Of a DNA stretch of 64,000 nucleotides, positions 16,834 through 24,815 are shown piece by piece (position 1 is the first letter of the stretch; each line of letters opens with the position of its first letter). The notes beneath the pieces are model-generated. The model saw only the letters and a program-made list of their open reading frames with translations, did not search any database and was not told where the DNA came from. Location: the NCBI RefSeq assembly GCF_014281055.1, contig NZ_JACRSE010000005.1, positions 248,001 through 312,000 of the forward strand, read 5' to 3'. Source of the DNA: Fluviispira vulneris. Lineage in GTDB: Bacteria; Bdellovibrionota_B; Oligoflexia; Silvanigrellales; Silvanigrellaceae. The position numbers and the translations under genes are program-made.

Positions 16834-17916
16834 TTAAAAATGTGTCATAGTTGTCTTAGGAACACTGAGTGAATCTATGAGATCATCGCGATAGTTTTCA
16901 ACGATATTTGGACTTACCTGTGGATCTTCAATGGAACTTAGTAGCTTATAAAGCAATTCTAAATTTGAATCAAGGGGAATATCATTTTCTTTGAGCCATT
17001 CATCATTAAATAAAGTGTTTAAATATCTTTCTCCACTGTCACCAAGAATAGCTATTAAAGGTTTTTTATTTTGAATTTCTTGTGAAAGTTTGAGTGCAGT
17101 AAGTAAAACAGCCCCCGAAGATACCCCCACAAGTATTCCTTCATTTCTACAGAGTATCCGTGCAGCAATATATGAATCTTCATCACGAATCCGATAAACA
17201 TAATCAATATTATTTACATTCTTAATATTTCTTGGAGTCCAGCTCAATCCAACACCAGGTATTTTATATGAATGCGACTCACCACCAAAAATAGATGACC
17301 CGTAAGCATCAACACAAGTTATATAATATTTTGTTGATTTTTCTGCAAAGTATTCTGCAATTCCTCCTATCTGCCCACCTGTACTTACAGCTGCAACCAC
17401 CCCCGAAATTTCACCTTGAGTTTGTTCAAAAATTTCTTTTGCAGTTGTTTCTTTATGAGCGATTGAACTGAGAATATTAAAACATTGATCGGGTCGATAA
17501 GAGTTTTCAATTTTCCGTGCAAGTTCATTGGCAAGTTGAATTCTTGTTTTATGGTAAGATCCCGCATCATCTTTTTTATCGACTACAATAACTTCAGCTC
17601 CATAGGCTTTTATTAATCCAACATTTACATCTGTCGCTTTTGGATCGACGAGAATAATAACTTTATAACCACGAGCTGCACCTATCATAGCTAGGCTGAT
17701 CCCAAAATTTCCAGATGAAGATTCTATAATTGTTCCTCTAGGTTTTAATAAATTATTTTCTTCAGCATAGTCAATTATATATTTAGCAGCTCTATCTTTT
17801 ATGCTTCCAGCAGGATTTGTTTTTTCTAATTTTACTTGAACATTGGTTCCACAAAATTTATTTATTTTCTCGATATTTACAATTGGAGTATTCCCTGTGC
17901 ATTCTAATATATTCAT
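16834..17916 (-). CDS. PLP-dependent cysteine synthase/SbnA-like enzyme
   Basis: 360-residue fold-type II PLP enzyme. The Schiff-base Lys lies in PAGSIKDRAA, the substrate loop reads ESSSGNFG (TSGNTG in ordinary cysteine synthases), the phosphate loop is VSTGGQIGG, and SSGAV follows. The SSSGN variant and the C-terminal extension recall SbnA, which uses O-phosphoserine and glutamate to make a precursor of 2,3-diaminopropionate. The gene directly upstream encodes a candidate serine kinase, which would supply O-phosphoserine. Cysteine synthase or cystathionine beta-synthase-like activity remains possible. No SbnB-type dehydrogenase is nearby. Confidence 0.85.
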   Translation of the reverse strand: MNILECTGNTPIVNIEKINKFCGTNVQVKLEKTNPAGSIKDRAAKYIIDYAEENNLLKPRGTIIESSSGNFGISLAMIGAARGYKVIILVDPKATDVNVGLIKAYGAEVIVVDKKDDAGSYHKTRIQLANELARKIENSYRPDQCFNILSSIAHKETTAKEIFEQTQGEISGVVAAVSTGGQIGGIAEYFAEKSTKYYITCVDAYGSSIFGGESHSYKIPGVGLSWTPRNIKNVNNIDYVYRIRDEDSYIAARILCRNEGILVGVSSGAVLLTALKLSQEIQNKKPLIAILGDSGERYLNTLFNDEWLKENDIPLDSNLELLYKLLSSIEDPQVSPNIVENYRDDLIDSLSVPKTTMTHF

Positions 17917-17927
17917 TATAATTTATC

Positions 17928-18335
17928 CTATATACTTAGTATATTTAAGTCTATTTTTACATTATAAAGCGGGATTAAAAACACATGCCGAGTCGTTTTA
18001 ACTGGAAATTTTTTTCCAATAAGAACTGTTTCATAGATACTATTTACATCAAATTTTTCATTTGTATTCCAATTTAAAACGTCAATATATTTTTCCCCAT
18101 AATTCATTACATAACACGGAATTTTTTTTACCCCCATTCTTTTAGCTGCTTCAACTCTATGATGCCCATCCATTATTATATGTGTTTTTTTATCTATAAC
18201 CACAGGAGATGTCCAAATTCCATCTATTAAAATTTTAGATGATAAAAAATAAATAATATCATTATCTATGTTTTCATGTGGGATTAATTTTTCTGTTTCA
18301 ATTAATTCGAGCGTGACATCTTTGGTTTGATGCAT
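17928..18335 (-). CDS. ParB/sulfiredoxin-fold protein, candidate free-serine kinase (SbnI/SerK-like)
   Basis: 135 residues holding a ParB-like N-terminal domain: LIPHENID..., SKILIDGIW, SPVVIDKKTHIIMDGHHRVEAAKRMGV, then IPCYVM. DGHHR is the signature of ParB-like nucleases and of the serine kinases SerK and SbnI. It is about half the length of SbnI, so only the core domain is present. It is the first gene of the operon, 11 bp upstream of the SbnA-like gene, as in siderophore loci where SbnI makes O-phosphoserine. A DNA-binding regulator is the alternative role. A TATAAT-like -10 lies at 18361-18366 upstream. Confidence 0.7.
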   Translation of the reverse strand: MHQTKDVTLELIETEKLIPHENIDNDIIYFLSSKILIDGIWTSPVVIDKKTHIIMDGHHRVEAAKRMGVKKIPCYVMNYGEKYIDVLNWNTNEKFDVNSIYETVLIGKKFPVKTTRHVFLIPLYNVKIDLNILSI

Positions 18336-18642
18336 AATCTTTTTTCCTCTAATAATTAAAATTATAATATCGGAAAGAGATGATGACGTGAATCATATAA
18401 TTAAAATTGTAACTCTGGTTTGTAATTACTACATAAAAAAAATTATGTCAATTTATTTTTAAAATTTTACCATCAAAAAACTGTTACTTTATTTAATTGC
18501 AAATTTTTTTCAACTAGTGTTATTCGAGTTAAATGTGTGTAAAAATAAGATTGAATTTCTATAAATATACTAAAGAAAGATATTACTAAATTATAATTTT
18601 ATAAAATTATTTTTAAAAATAAAATATATTTAATGAAAAGGC
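18336..18642. other. AT-rich promoter region
   Basis: About 300 bases between the ParB-like gene and the PstB-like gene, both on the minus strand. A perfect TATAAT on the minus strand (18361-18366) lies 25-30 bases before the ParB-like start; no clear -35 accompanies it. I see no Fur-type box although the operon resembles a siderophore pathway. Confidence 0.4.
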
Positions 18643-19452
18643 TTAAACTTCATCACGTCCTGCAATAAAGTTTTCAGCATCACGAGTGGAAGGATTAGTA
18701 AAGAATTGTGCTGTTCTTGTGTACTCGACCATTGTTCCATGCCGCATAAACAGAGTCCAATCTGTTACGCGGCTTGCTTGAAAGAGATCATTTGTAGCCC
18801 AGACGAGAGTTGATTTTTCGCTCATATTTAATATTAAATTTTCTGTTTGCTTTAACAATACAGGATCCATTCTTAAAAAAGCGTCATCTAACAAAAGTAT
18901 TTTAGGTTTACGAATAAGTGCTCGGATAATTGAAAGTTGCTGCAAAAAGGGCACTTCAACCTGACTTGGCAAAAGCTCAGCTAGGGAATCAATTTGTGCT
19001 TTATTATGCTGTGAAATAGGTAAATTTTCAATCAATTCGTGGAAGTCGAGAATATGCTCAGCCCCCATTAAACTCTGAGATAAAGCAAAGTTTTCTGCGA
19101 TTGACACAGGAAGCCACGCACTTTTTTCAGAAACAAGCGCAACATTTGGATATATTTTTTTTAATGTATTGACAGATGGTTTATCACCACCAAGAGGTAT
19201 ACCCAGAATTTTTAAATGACCGCTCTGTTTTAATGAGTTTAATAAGAACTTATCATCAATTTCCCATAAAAACTGAGCTATAATGGATAAAACCATACTC
19301 TTACCTGAACCCGCTGGTCCAATGATTGCAACTGATTCACCTTCATGAATTGCAAAAGAAAGTTCACGGATAGGTGAGATAAAACCAACTGATAAAGAGT
19401 ATTTATCAAAGAATATTGCTGGCTCATTCATTTTAAAATTATTATCTGACAT
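18643..19452 (-). CDS. PstB-like ABC ATPase with degenerate catalytic motifs
   Basis: 269 residues aligned over their length with phosphate-transport ATPase PstB, including the C-terminal VEYTRTAQFFTNPSTRDAENFIAG tail (split here as it matches PstB's FTNP...T..YI.G). The Walker A GPAGSGKS is intact. The signature LSGGQ is replaced by a PSQVEVPFLQQL segment, Walker B reads LLLDDA (Asp where the catalytic Glu is expected), and the switch His is Asn (ATNDLFQA). ATP binding is likely, but efficient hydrolysis is doubtful. No pstS, pstC or pstA is adjacent. It may be a regulatory or moonlighting paralogue. It lies 75 bp downstream of citrate synthase. Confidence 0.8.
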   Translation of the reverse strand: MSDNNFKMNEPAIFFDKYSLSVGFISPIRELSFAIHEGESVAIIGPAGSGKSMVLSIIAQFLWEIDDKFLLNSLKQSGHLKILGIPLGGDKPSVNTLKKIYPNVALVSEKSAWLPVSIAENFALSQSLMGAEHILDFHELIENLPISQHNKAQIDSLAELLPSQVEVPFLQQLSIIRALIRKPKILLLDDAFLRMDPVLLKQTENLILNMSEKSTLVWATNDLFQASRVTDWTLFMRHGTMVEYTRTAQFFTNPSTRDAENFIAGRDEV

Positions 19453-19527
19453 ATTTTTTCCAAAAAAAAGATTGACAGGAAAAATCCTACCAATCTTATT
19501 TTAGCAAAAGAATAAAAAACTCAATAT

Positions 19528-20679
19528 TTATTTTCTATTTTTTATATCTTGGTACTTTGCATCAGTTGGTCCAACATATTTTGCAGATGGACGATAAATG
19601 CGGTTGTCACGCCACATTTCAATAATATGCGACGACCAACCCGCAACCCGAGACACTGCGAAAATAGGAGTAAAATCTATAGAATCAATATCCATAAGGC
19701 GATAAAGTGAACCTGACCAGAAATCTACGTTTGGCCAAATATAGTCTTTTGAAGTTTTACCTAGCTCTTCAATCATAGTGTCATGGACAATTCTAAGAGT
19801 TTCATACGTGCTTTTATCGCTTTTCGTAGCAACAAGTTTTTCAAGCATACCACGTAAAACTTTTGCACGCGGATCCATTGTACGGTATACGCGGTGACCA
19901 AATCCCATAACTTTTGCTTTTGTCGCAATCGCGTTCAATACCCATTCTTTTGCATGTTCTGGCGCACCAATTCCATCTGCCATTTCAAGAACCTTTTCAT
20001 TTGCTCCGCCATGCAAAGGCCCAGAAAGAGCTCCAATGGCTGCTGAAATAGAAAGTGAAAGTTTAGCTTCAGTAGATGCAACCACACGTGCAGAGAAAGT
20101 AGAAGCATTGAAGTCATGATCAAGATGAAGGATCAAGGCAACATCAAAAATACGCGCTTCTTCTTTGTTTGGTACTTTACCATGGAGCATATACAAGAAA
20201 TTTTCAGCATGAGACATTTCAGTATTTGGTGGAATATGTGAAAGCCCACGCCGATCACGCGAAATATGCGCAACAGCTGTTGCCAATTGGCTGATAATTT
20301 TGATTGCGTTGTGTATATTTGCATCTTCGTTTTTTAAGTTAACAGGTTGTTCATCAAAACCCATTGCAGCCACTGCAGCTTGCAAAACAGCCATTGGGTG
20401 AGCAGAACGCGGTGCAGCAGCTATCACAGCTTCCACAGCTTTTGGTAACACGCGATTGTGTCTTAATTCTGTATTAAACTTTGTCAATTGATTTTTAGTA
20501 GGCATTTTTCCATAAAGAGAAAAATAAACACATTCTTCATATGTTGATTTTTCAGCTAATTCTTCGATAGAAATTCCTCGATAAATAAGGCGCCCGTCTT
20601 CACCTTGAACTTGACTCACAGATGTTGCATCAGCAACCACTCCCGCAAGTCCTTTCGAAAATCCGAGATCTTCAGCCAT
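19528..20679 (-). CDS. gltA: Citrate synthase (possibly 2-methylcitrate synthase)
   Basis: Condenses oxaloacetate with acetyl-CoA at the entry to the TCA cycle. The catalytic residues lie in GPLHGGANE (His), MGFGHRVYR (His) and NVDFWSG (Asp). 383 residues without an N-terminal extension place it with the short, Gram-positive-like/2-methylcitrate group rather than the long enterobacterial NADH-inhibited form. GGAGG lies before the ATG. Because the genome also carries a propionyl-CoA operon (42-47.7 kb), 2-methylcitrate activity cannot be excluded, but no prpB or prpD is nearby. Confidence 0.93.
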   Translation of the reverse strand: MAEDLGFSKGLAGVVADATSVSQVQGEDGRLIYRGISIEELAEKSTYEECVYFSLYGKMPTKNQLTKFNTELRHNRVLPKAVEAVIAAAPRSAHPMAVLQAAVAAMGFDEQPVNLKNEDANIHNAIKIISQLATAVAHISRDRRGLSHIPPNTEMSHAENFLYMLHGKVPNKEEARIFDVALILHLDHDFNASTFSARVVASTEAKLSLSISAAIGALSGPLHGGANEKVLEMADGIGAPEHAKEWVLNAIATKAKVMGFGHRVYRTMDPRAKVLRGMLEKLVATKSDKSTYETLRIVHDTMIEELGKTSKDYIWPNVDFWSGSLYRLMDIDSIDFTPIFAVSRVAGWSSHIIEMWRDNRIYRPSAKYVGPTDAKYQDIKNRK

Positions 20680-20834
20680 AAAAATATCCTCCGAAATTAT
20701 GAAATATAAAATACTTTAAAATAATCGTAGCGAAGCAGAAATACGAAACTCCAAAACAGAATGGCTTACGTACTCTTGATTCTCTATACTCCTGTCGGTA
20801 CGCACACACAACTATCGGCTCTTCCTGGAAAGTC

Positions 20835-21818
20835 TTAAGCATTTTTTGCATATTTAAAATACTTAGCACTTTCTATTGCTAAATCCCGATAACTTTTTGG
20901 TTTTCCTTCTTTTAAAAGCCATTTTTCGAACCATATAAGACATTCTTTAAATCGATCTTCTGAAAGAATTCCCCTAAATTTTTGGATAGCAAGAAATACG
21001 CCGTATGAAATTAAAACATCAATTGCACAGTACTCCTCTATTTTATCTGATGCTTTATTAATGTAAAATTCCGATGCTACTTGTGAACCATCCATACCAC
21101 TTAATTTTCCAGCAAGTCCCATCGATTGCGCAAGAATATCTAAGCCAATGCGTGCATTTTTATTGTCAAAGTTTGAAACAAAGCTCATAAGATCGAAGAC
21201 TTTATCAGATGCATATTTATAACGATAAGAATCATTTCCAAGATTTTTTACATAATCATCAATTGGACACGTTATAAAATGAATGAGACTTCTTTGCTCT
21301 ATAACCATTAAATCGAAATTAGAAATATTATATCCACAGAATGTAACAGGTAATTTTTTTAATTTGTTTCTTTGGTAATCACTCATATAACGATCATTCA
21401 TGGTCTGATCGTACCAATACTTATGAAAATCTTGATGTTTTATAGAAAAAGCCCAAAACTCTTTTAGGATGTTTTTCTCTGCTTCTTTTAATTCACTATA
21501 ACTCTCAACGTTTCTGATAGTTCGCTTAAATCCATCCATAATTTGATATGTTTCTGGATCGATAAAGATAGCACAAATAGAGAGCACACAATGATAAATT
21601 GTTTGAGGGAAATCAATTTTAGTCTGCGATTTTATCTCTTCAAGTTTTGCGTTATCATTCCAATGAGACTCTTCATTAAAAACAAATTTATTTTCGAGTC
21701 TGTCTTGATAATTAAGGAATAATAATGGTATATCAGGAACGGTTTCTATGTCGAAAATAAGAATAGGTGCTTGAGGTCGTTCATTTTTCAATAGATTTCG
21801 AGATACATTCATAGTCAT
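20835..21818 (-). CDS. Predicted 3'-5' exonuclease, PolB-related (PF10108 type)
   Basis: 327-residue stand-alone DEDDy exonuclease domain. ExoI is LIFDIETVPD, ExoII is FCGYNISNFDLMVIEQRS, and ExoIII is IEEYCAIDVLISYGV with the Tyr-x3-Asp pattern. It matches the family of predicted PolB-like exonucleases that lack a polymerase domain, probably acting in DNA or RNA repair or processing. ATG at 21818 or the ATG two codons later could start it. It lies upstream of gltA on the same strand with a 155-bp gap. Confidence 0.85.
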   Translation of the reverse strand: MTMNVSRNLLKNERPQAPILIFDIETVPDIPLLFLNYQDRLENKFVFNEESHWNDNAKLEEIKSQTKIDFPQTIYHCVLSICAIFIDPETYQIMDGFKRTIRNVESYSELKEAEKNILKEFWAFSIKHQDFHKYWYDQTMNDRYMSDYQRNKLKKLPVTFCGYNISNFDLMVIEQRSLIHFITCPIDDYVKNLGNDSYRYKYASDKVFDLMSFVSNFDNKNARIGLDILAQSMGLAGKLSGMDGSQVASEFYINKASDKIEEYCAIDVLISYGVFLAIQKFRGILSEDRFKECLIWFEKWLLKEGKPKSYRDLAIESAKYFKYAKNA

Positions 21819-22006
21819 ATTTAGTTAACTCATTTTTTCATTGCGGTGATTCACAAAATCAATATGATAATATTTTAGATTAAAATAAAGTCAATAATAT
21901 TTTAACAACAAGTTAAGTGGGTAGGATTTGCTTTTAATATTTATAATTGTTTAAAAGTTTTTTTTTAGAAAAAATTCAAAATCTGAAATTCTTTAAAAGT
22001 TTTTCA

Positions 22007-22453
22007 TCAACTGAGTTTTCTGTCAATGGATAATGCTCCACCGCCTTTTAATATAAGTGCAAGCGATAAACCAATAGCAAGAATAAAGAATTCGAACCCC
22101 TCACCTGTTTTTGAGCCAGACCAATTCATAAAAAAACCATTTGAGATATGCATATACATTGCGACTGCCATCACAGAACCCACTCCAAATGCAGCCACAC
22201 GTGTTACTCCCCCAAATATCAGACCTAAACCTCCTAGAAATTCTGCCAAAATGGCTAAAAAGGCGAAAAAAAGCGGAATACCTTCCACTTGGTTCATATA
22301 TTCCAATGTTTTTGAAAATCCCCCTCCGCCAAATATGCCAAAGGTTTTTTGCAGACCGTGGGGTAATATCATGCAACCAAGCGCAACGCGCATAATAAGT
22401 GTTGAATACTCTGAATTCGTCTGAAAAATAAATTTACCGATACTTTTTTTCAT
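22007..22453 (-). CDS. DoxX family membrane protein
   Basis: 148 residues with four hydrophobic segments. It has the family pattern LIMRVALGCMILPHGLQKTFG, then FAFLAILAEFLGGLGLIFG, TRVAAFGVGSVMAVAMYMHI and a last segment IGLSLALIL. AAGGAAG precedes the ATG at ideal spacing. The family is linked to redox stress and quinone metabolism in other bacteria, but the role here is open. Monocistronic by position. Confidence 0.9.
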   Translation of the reverse strand: MKKSIGKFIFQTNSEYSTLIMRVALGCMILPHGLQKTFGIFGGGGFSKTLEYMNQVEGIPLFFAFLAILAEFLGGLGLIFGGVTRVAAFGVGSVMAVAMYMHISNGFFMNWSGSKTGEGFEFFILAIGLSLALILKGGGALSIDRKLS

Positions 22454-22640
22454 TATCTTCCTTTTCCTTTTGATTCATAACGATTAGAACATATATGTAC
22501 GCAATAACTCTTTTCTAGAAACGTGAAACAATTTAAATTACCAGTTTGCTGATAAAGATCAAATGCAAACCTAATTTAATTTTTTACTTGGAATAAATTG
22601 TTAATTTTAAAGGAATATATCATATTTAGAAAGACATAAT

Positions 22641-23102
22641 ATGAAATTACAAATGAAAACGATGCTAAAATTAATGCGCTTTTGGCCACCATATTTAGGA
22701 GCAGGAGTTTATATTAATAACATATCTGACGATATGACATCATTAAATATCGAGATGAAATTTAAATTCTGGAATAAAAATATTAAAGGAACACAGTTTG
22801 GTGGTTCTCTTTATTCAATGACAGATCCATTTTTGGTTTTGTTACTTATGCATCATCTAGGTAATGATCATATTATTTGGGATAAATCAGCGACGATTCA
22901 TTTTAAAAAACCAGCGGAAACTAAAGTCTTTGCTAAAATATTAATAACCAAAGAACAAATTGATGAAATACGTAAGAAAACTGCGAATGGAAATAAAATG
23001 GAACCCATTTTTAATATTTTTATTAATGATGAAAATAACAATATAATTGCTGAAGTTGAAAAAACACTCTATATACGCAAAAAAAGCTCCCAAAACAAAT
23101 AA
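22641..23102 (+). CDS. DUF4442 hotdog-fold (thioesterase-like) protein
   Basis: 153 residues. The pattern FWPPYLGAGVYI, a short strand, then FKFWNKNIKGTQFGGSLYSMTDPFLVLLL and WDKSATIHFKKPA is that of DUF4442 proteins, which have a hotdog fold and are presumed acyl-CoA thioesterases. The Asp in SMTDP occupies the usual catalytic place. The ribosome site is weak. The last codons overlap the terminator hairpin shared with rpsT. Confidence 0.85.
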   Translation: MKLQMKTMLKLMRFWPPYLGAGVYINNISDDMTSLNIEMKFKFWNKNIKGTQFGGSLYSMTDPFLVLLLMHHLGNDHIIWDKSATIHFKKPAETKVFAKILITKEQIDEIRKKTANGNKMEPIFNIFINDENNNIIAEVEKTLYIRKKSSQNK

Positions 23103-23121
23103 TTGTGTTGGGAGCTTTTTT
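23081..23121. terminator. Bidirectional terminator between the DUF4442 gene and rpsT
   Basis: The stem AAAAAGCTCCCAA (23081-23093) pairs with TTGGGAGCTTTTT (23108-23120), with A and T runs on either side. It overlaps the stop codon of the plus-strand gene (23100-23102) and serves rpsT on the minus strand. Confidence 0.9.
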
Positions 23122-23144
23122 AACAGGAATCACCACTCAGTTCA

Positions 23145-23417
23145 TTATTGAGCGTTGCGAGCCTTATTTACATAAGCAGTCAAACGGCTGATACGACGAG
23201 CCATATTGTTCTTATGAATTGTACCTTTTTTGCGAGTCTTAGCAATAACAGATTGAGCTGCGCGAAGAAGTTCTGCAATATTTGAGAAATCCTTTTTTTG
23301 TACAGCTTCAATAACTTTTTTTGTTGCTGTTTTCATTGCGCTCATGTTTGCACGGTTACGAAGACGACGAACTTCGCTCTGACGAGCGCGTTTTTCGGAA
23401 GAAATATGATTAGCCAT
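23145..23417 (-). CDS. rpsT: 30S ribosomal protein S20
   Basis: 90-residue, Lys/Arg-rich small-subunit protein that binds 16S rRNA. It begins MANHISSEKRARQSEVRRLRN and has the conserved KTRKKGTIHKNNMARRISRL end. The ATG at 23417 is preceded by GGAG at six bases; upstream codons in the same frame are not part of the protein. Confidence 0.98.
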   Translation of the reverse strand: MANHISSEKRARQSEVRRLRNRANMSAMKTATKKVIEAVQKKDFSNIAELLRAAQSVIAKTRKKGTIHKNNMARRISRLTAYVNKARNAQ

Positions 23418-23555
23418 GTGAAGCTCCAATATGCTTAAATAAGTAAGTGCTGCTTGAAAAATGAATGTTGGCACACAAACTTGCTTGAACCGATTCCAAC
23501 ATCCAAAAACATGACTCAGGAGCTACGGAAACCTAAGTCAATAAAATATAAGAAA

Positions 23556-23825
23556 TTAACCTTGGCTTTTTGCAAGCTCAGCAAGGTCAACTTTTTTAAT
23601 TTTAAGAAGATTTGCAACAGTATTCGTTGGACGAGCGCCAACGCCATACCAGTGTGCCATTCTGTCTGTTTTAAGTTCTACAACAGAAAGCTCAGGCATA
23701 GGATTGTAATGTCCAACACGCTCAATAAAACGGCCATTACGCGCATTACGAGAGTCTGTAACAACTACGTGATAAAAAGGGCGACCTTTACAGCCAAAAC
23801 GCTGAAGTCTAAACTTGAGAGCCAT
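23556..23825 (-). CDS. rpsP: 30S ribosomal protein S16
   Basis: 89-residue small-subunit protein. Typical start [25 protein letters not shown] cut at the R-x-G-K/R-P-x-Y motif, then RDGRFIE-like [13 protein letters not shown] and [22 protein letters not shown] lies eight bases before the ATG. rimM, trmD and rplS, the usual operon partners, do not follow; rpsT lies 140 bp downstream instead. The leader holds small hairpins (23885-23925). Confidence 0.98.
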   Translation of the reverse strand: MALKFRLQRFGCKGRPFYHVVVTDSRNARNGRFIERVGHYNPMPELSVVELKTDRMAHWYGVGARPTNTVANLLKIKKVDLAELAKSQG

Positions 23826-23883
23826 ATTAAAAACTCCTAAATGGGCAAAGCCATCTATTGGGCACTTGCTGCTGAGTGAGGAT

Positions 23884-23925
23884 CCACAGATACCATATCT
23901 GCGGTCGAAGCTCGCACAGGGTGCG
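23884..23925 (-). other. Structured leader of rpsP
   Basis: Two compact hairpins in the transcript upstream of rpsP: CACAGATA/TATCTGCG (23885-23892 with 23896-23903, one G-T pair) and CGCAC/GTGCG (23913-23925, three-base loop). They lie 60-100 bases before the start in a GC-richer block and could take part in autogenous control. No known RNA family is recognised. Confidence 0.35.
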
Positions 23926-24091
23926 TTGCCAGAAAAAAACCATGCAATCTTGCACAGCAACTGCCTCTGATAAATTCTTATAGAATGAAAGTCAAGAAAA
24001 TAAGCACTTCACCCATGAAAAAGAAAGGACACAGCTGTGGCTTGGAAGCTACACAACGGTTTGATATAATTTCAAAAATCGAGGTGACTCC

Positions 24092-24781
24092 GTGAGTTTA
24101 CAGACCTTAGGAAAAGCTCTTTACATTACTGACTCACCCAGCACTGAGGAGGTTGTCCGAGCGGCGCTCTGGCGCTGTGGCGCACGGGAGATCAAAAACG
24201 CCCGCACAACCGCAGAAGGCCTTGATATTATTACAAAAAAAGGATTTAAACCCCATTTTGTCGTTGAAGATCTAAAAACGATCGATAAAATCCGCTTTTT
24301 CCCCGCACGCTTTCCCGACGCGAGCCATAAATTTCTTCCTCCACCGCCGTGCCTTGCCATCTGTGACAAAGCGGATCAAGAAGAGATAAAACTTCTTAAA
24401 ACAAGCCTTTACAGTAATTTTATTCTCAAGCCTTTAAATGAAAGTCTTATAGAGGAGCGCATTCGCAGCTCATACATAAAGAGTTATTCATATGCAAAAG
24501 GAGGGATGCTGAGTGAAGCGATTCAATCCCTTATTAGCAGTCATAAACTAAAAGAAGCATATAACTTGCTCGTCCCTGTGCTTGCTAAAAAGCAAAATTC
24601 AATAGAATATATCACGTTATTATCTAAAATTCTATTTGAGCTCAAAGAATTTGCTTTTGCAGAAAAAACAGTAAAACATCTTTTAGCTAGAGATAAAGAG
24701 AATTTTTCAGCAAAAAACATGCTGGCAAAAATCCTAATCGCAACAGGTAAACACAAAGAAGCCGAAAAACTTCAATTATAA
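24092..24781 (+). CDS. Response-regulator-like receiver domain with TPR-type tail
   Basis: 229 residues. The N-terminal 125 residues look like a CheY-type receiver (LYITDSPSTEEVVRAALWRCG, HFVVEDLKTI at the phosphoacceptor strand, and FILKPLN with the conserved Lys). The first acidic pair is poor and the domain is unusually rich in Pro around LPPPPC. The C-terminal part has helical repeats like TPRs (EAYNLLVPVLAKK, ISLLSK..., FAEKTVKHLLARD, AKNMLAKILIATGKHKEAEKL). Start is GTG with GAGGTGA upstream. No kinase is adjacent. Probably a protein-interaction regulator. Confidence 0.65.
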   Translation: MSLQTLGKALYITDSPSTEEVVRAALWRCGAREIKNARTTAEGLDIITKKGFKPHFVVEDLKTIDKIRFFPARFPDASHKFLPPPPCLAICDKADQEEIKLLKTSLYSNFILKPLNESLIEERIRSSYIKSYSYAKGGMLSEAIQSLISSHKLKEAYNLLVPVLAKKQNSIEYITLLSKILFELKEFAFAEKTVKHLLARDKENFSAKNMLAKILIATGKHKEAEKLQL

Positions 24782-24815
24782 AAACCTGTTTAAGATAAAA
24801 TTGAATGGAGAAAAT

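Noticed and set aside
19528-20679. Calling the citrate synthase a 2-methylcitrate synthase (prpC)
   Set aside because: No prpB or prpD is nearby and the active-site motifs do not separate the two; the general name is safer.
22026-22424. Overlapping plus-strand frames over the DoxX gene
   Set aside because: The minus-strand DoxX match is clear, and the plus frames are Pro/Asn-rich shadows.
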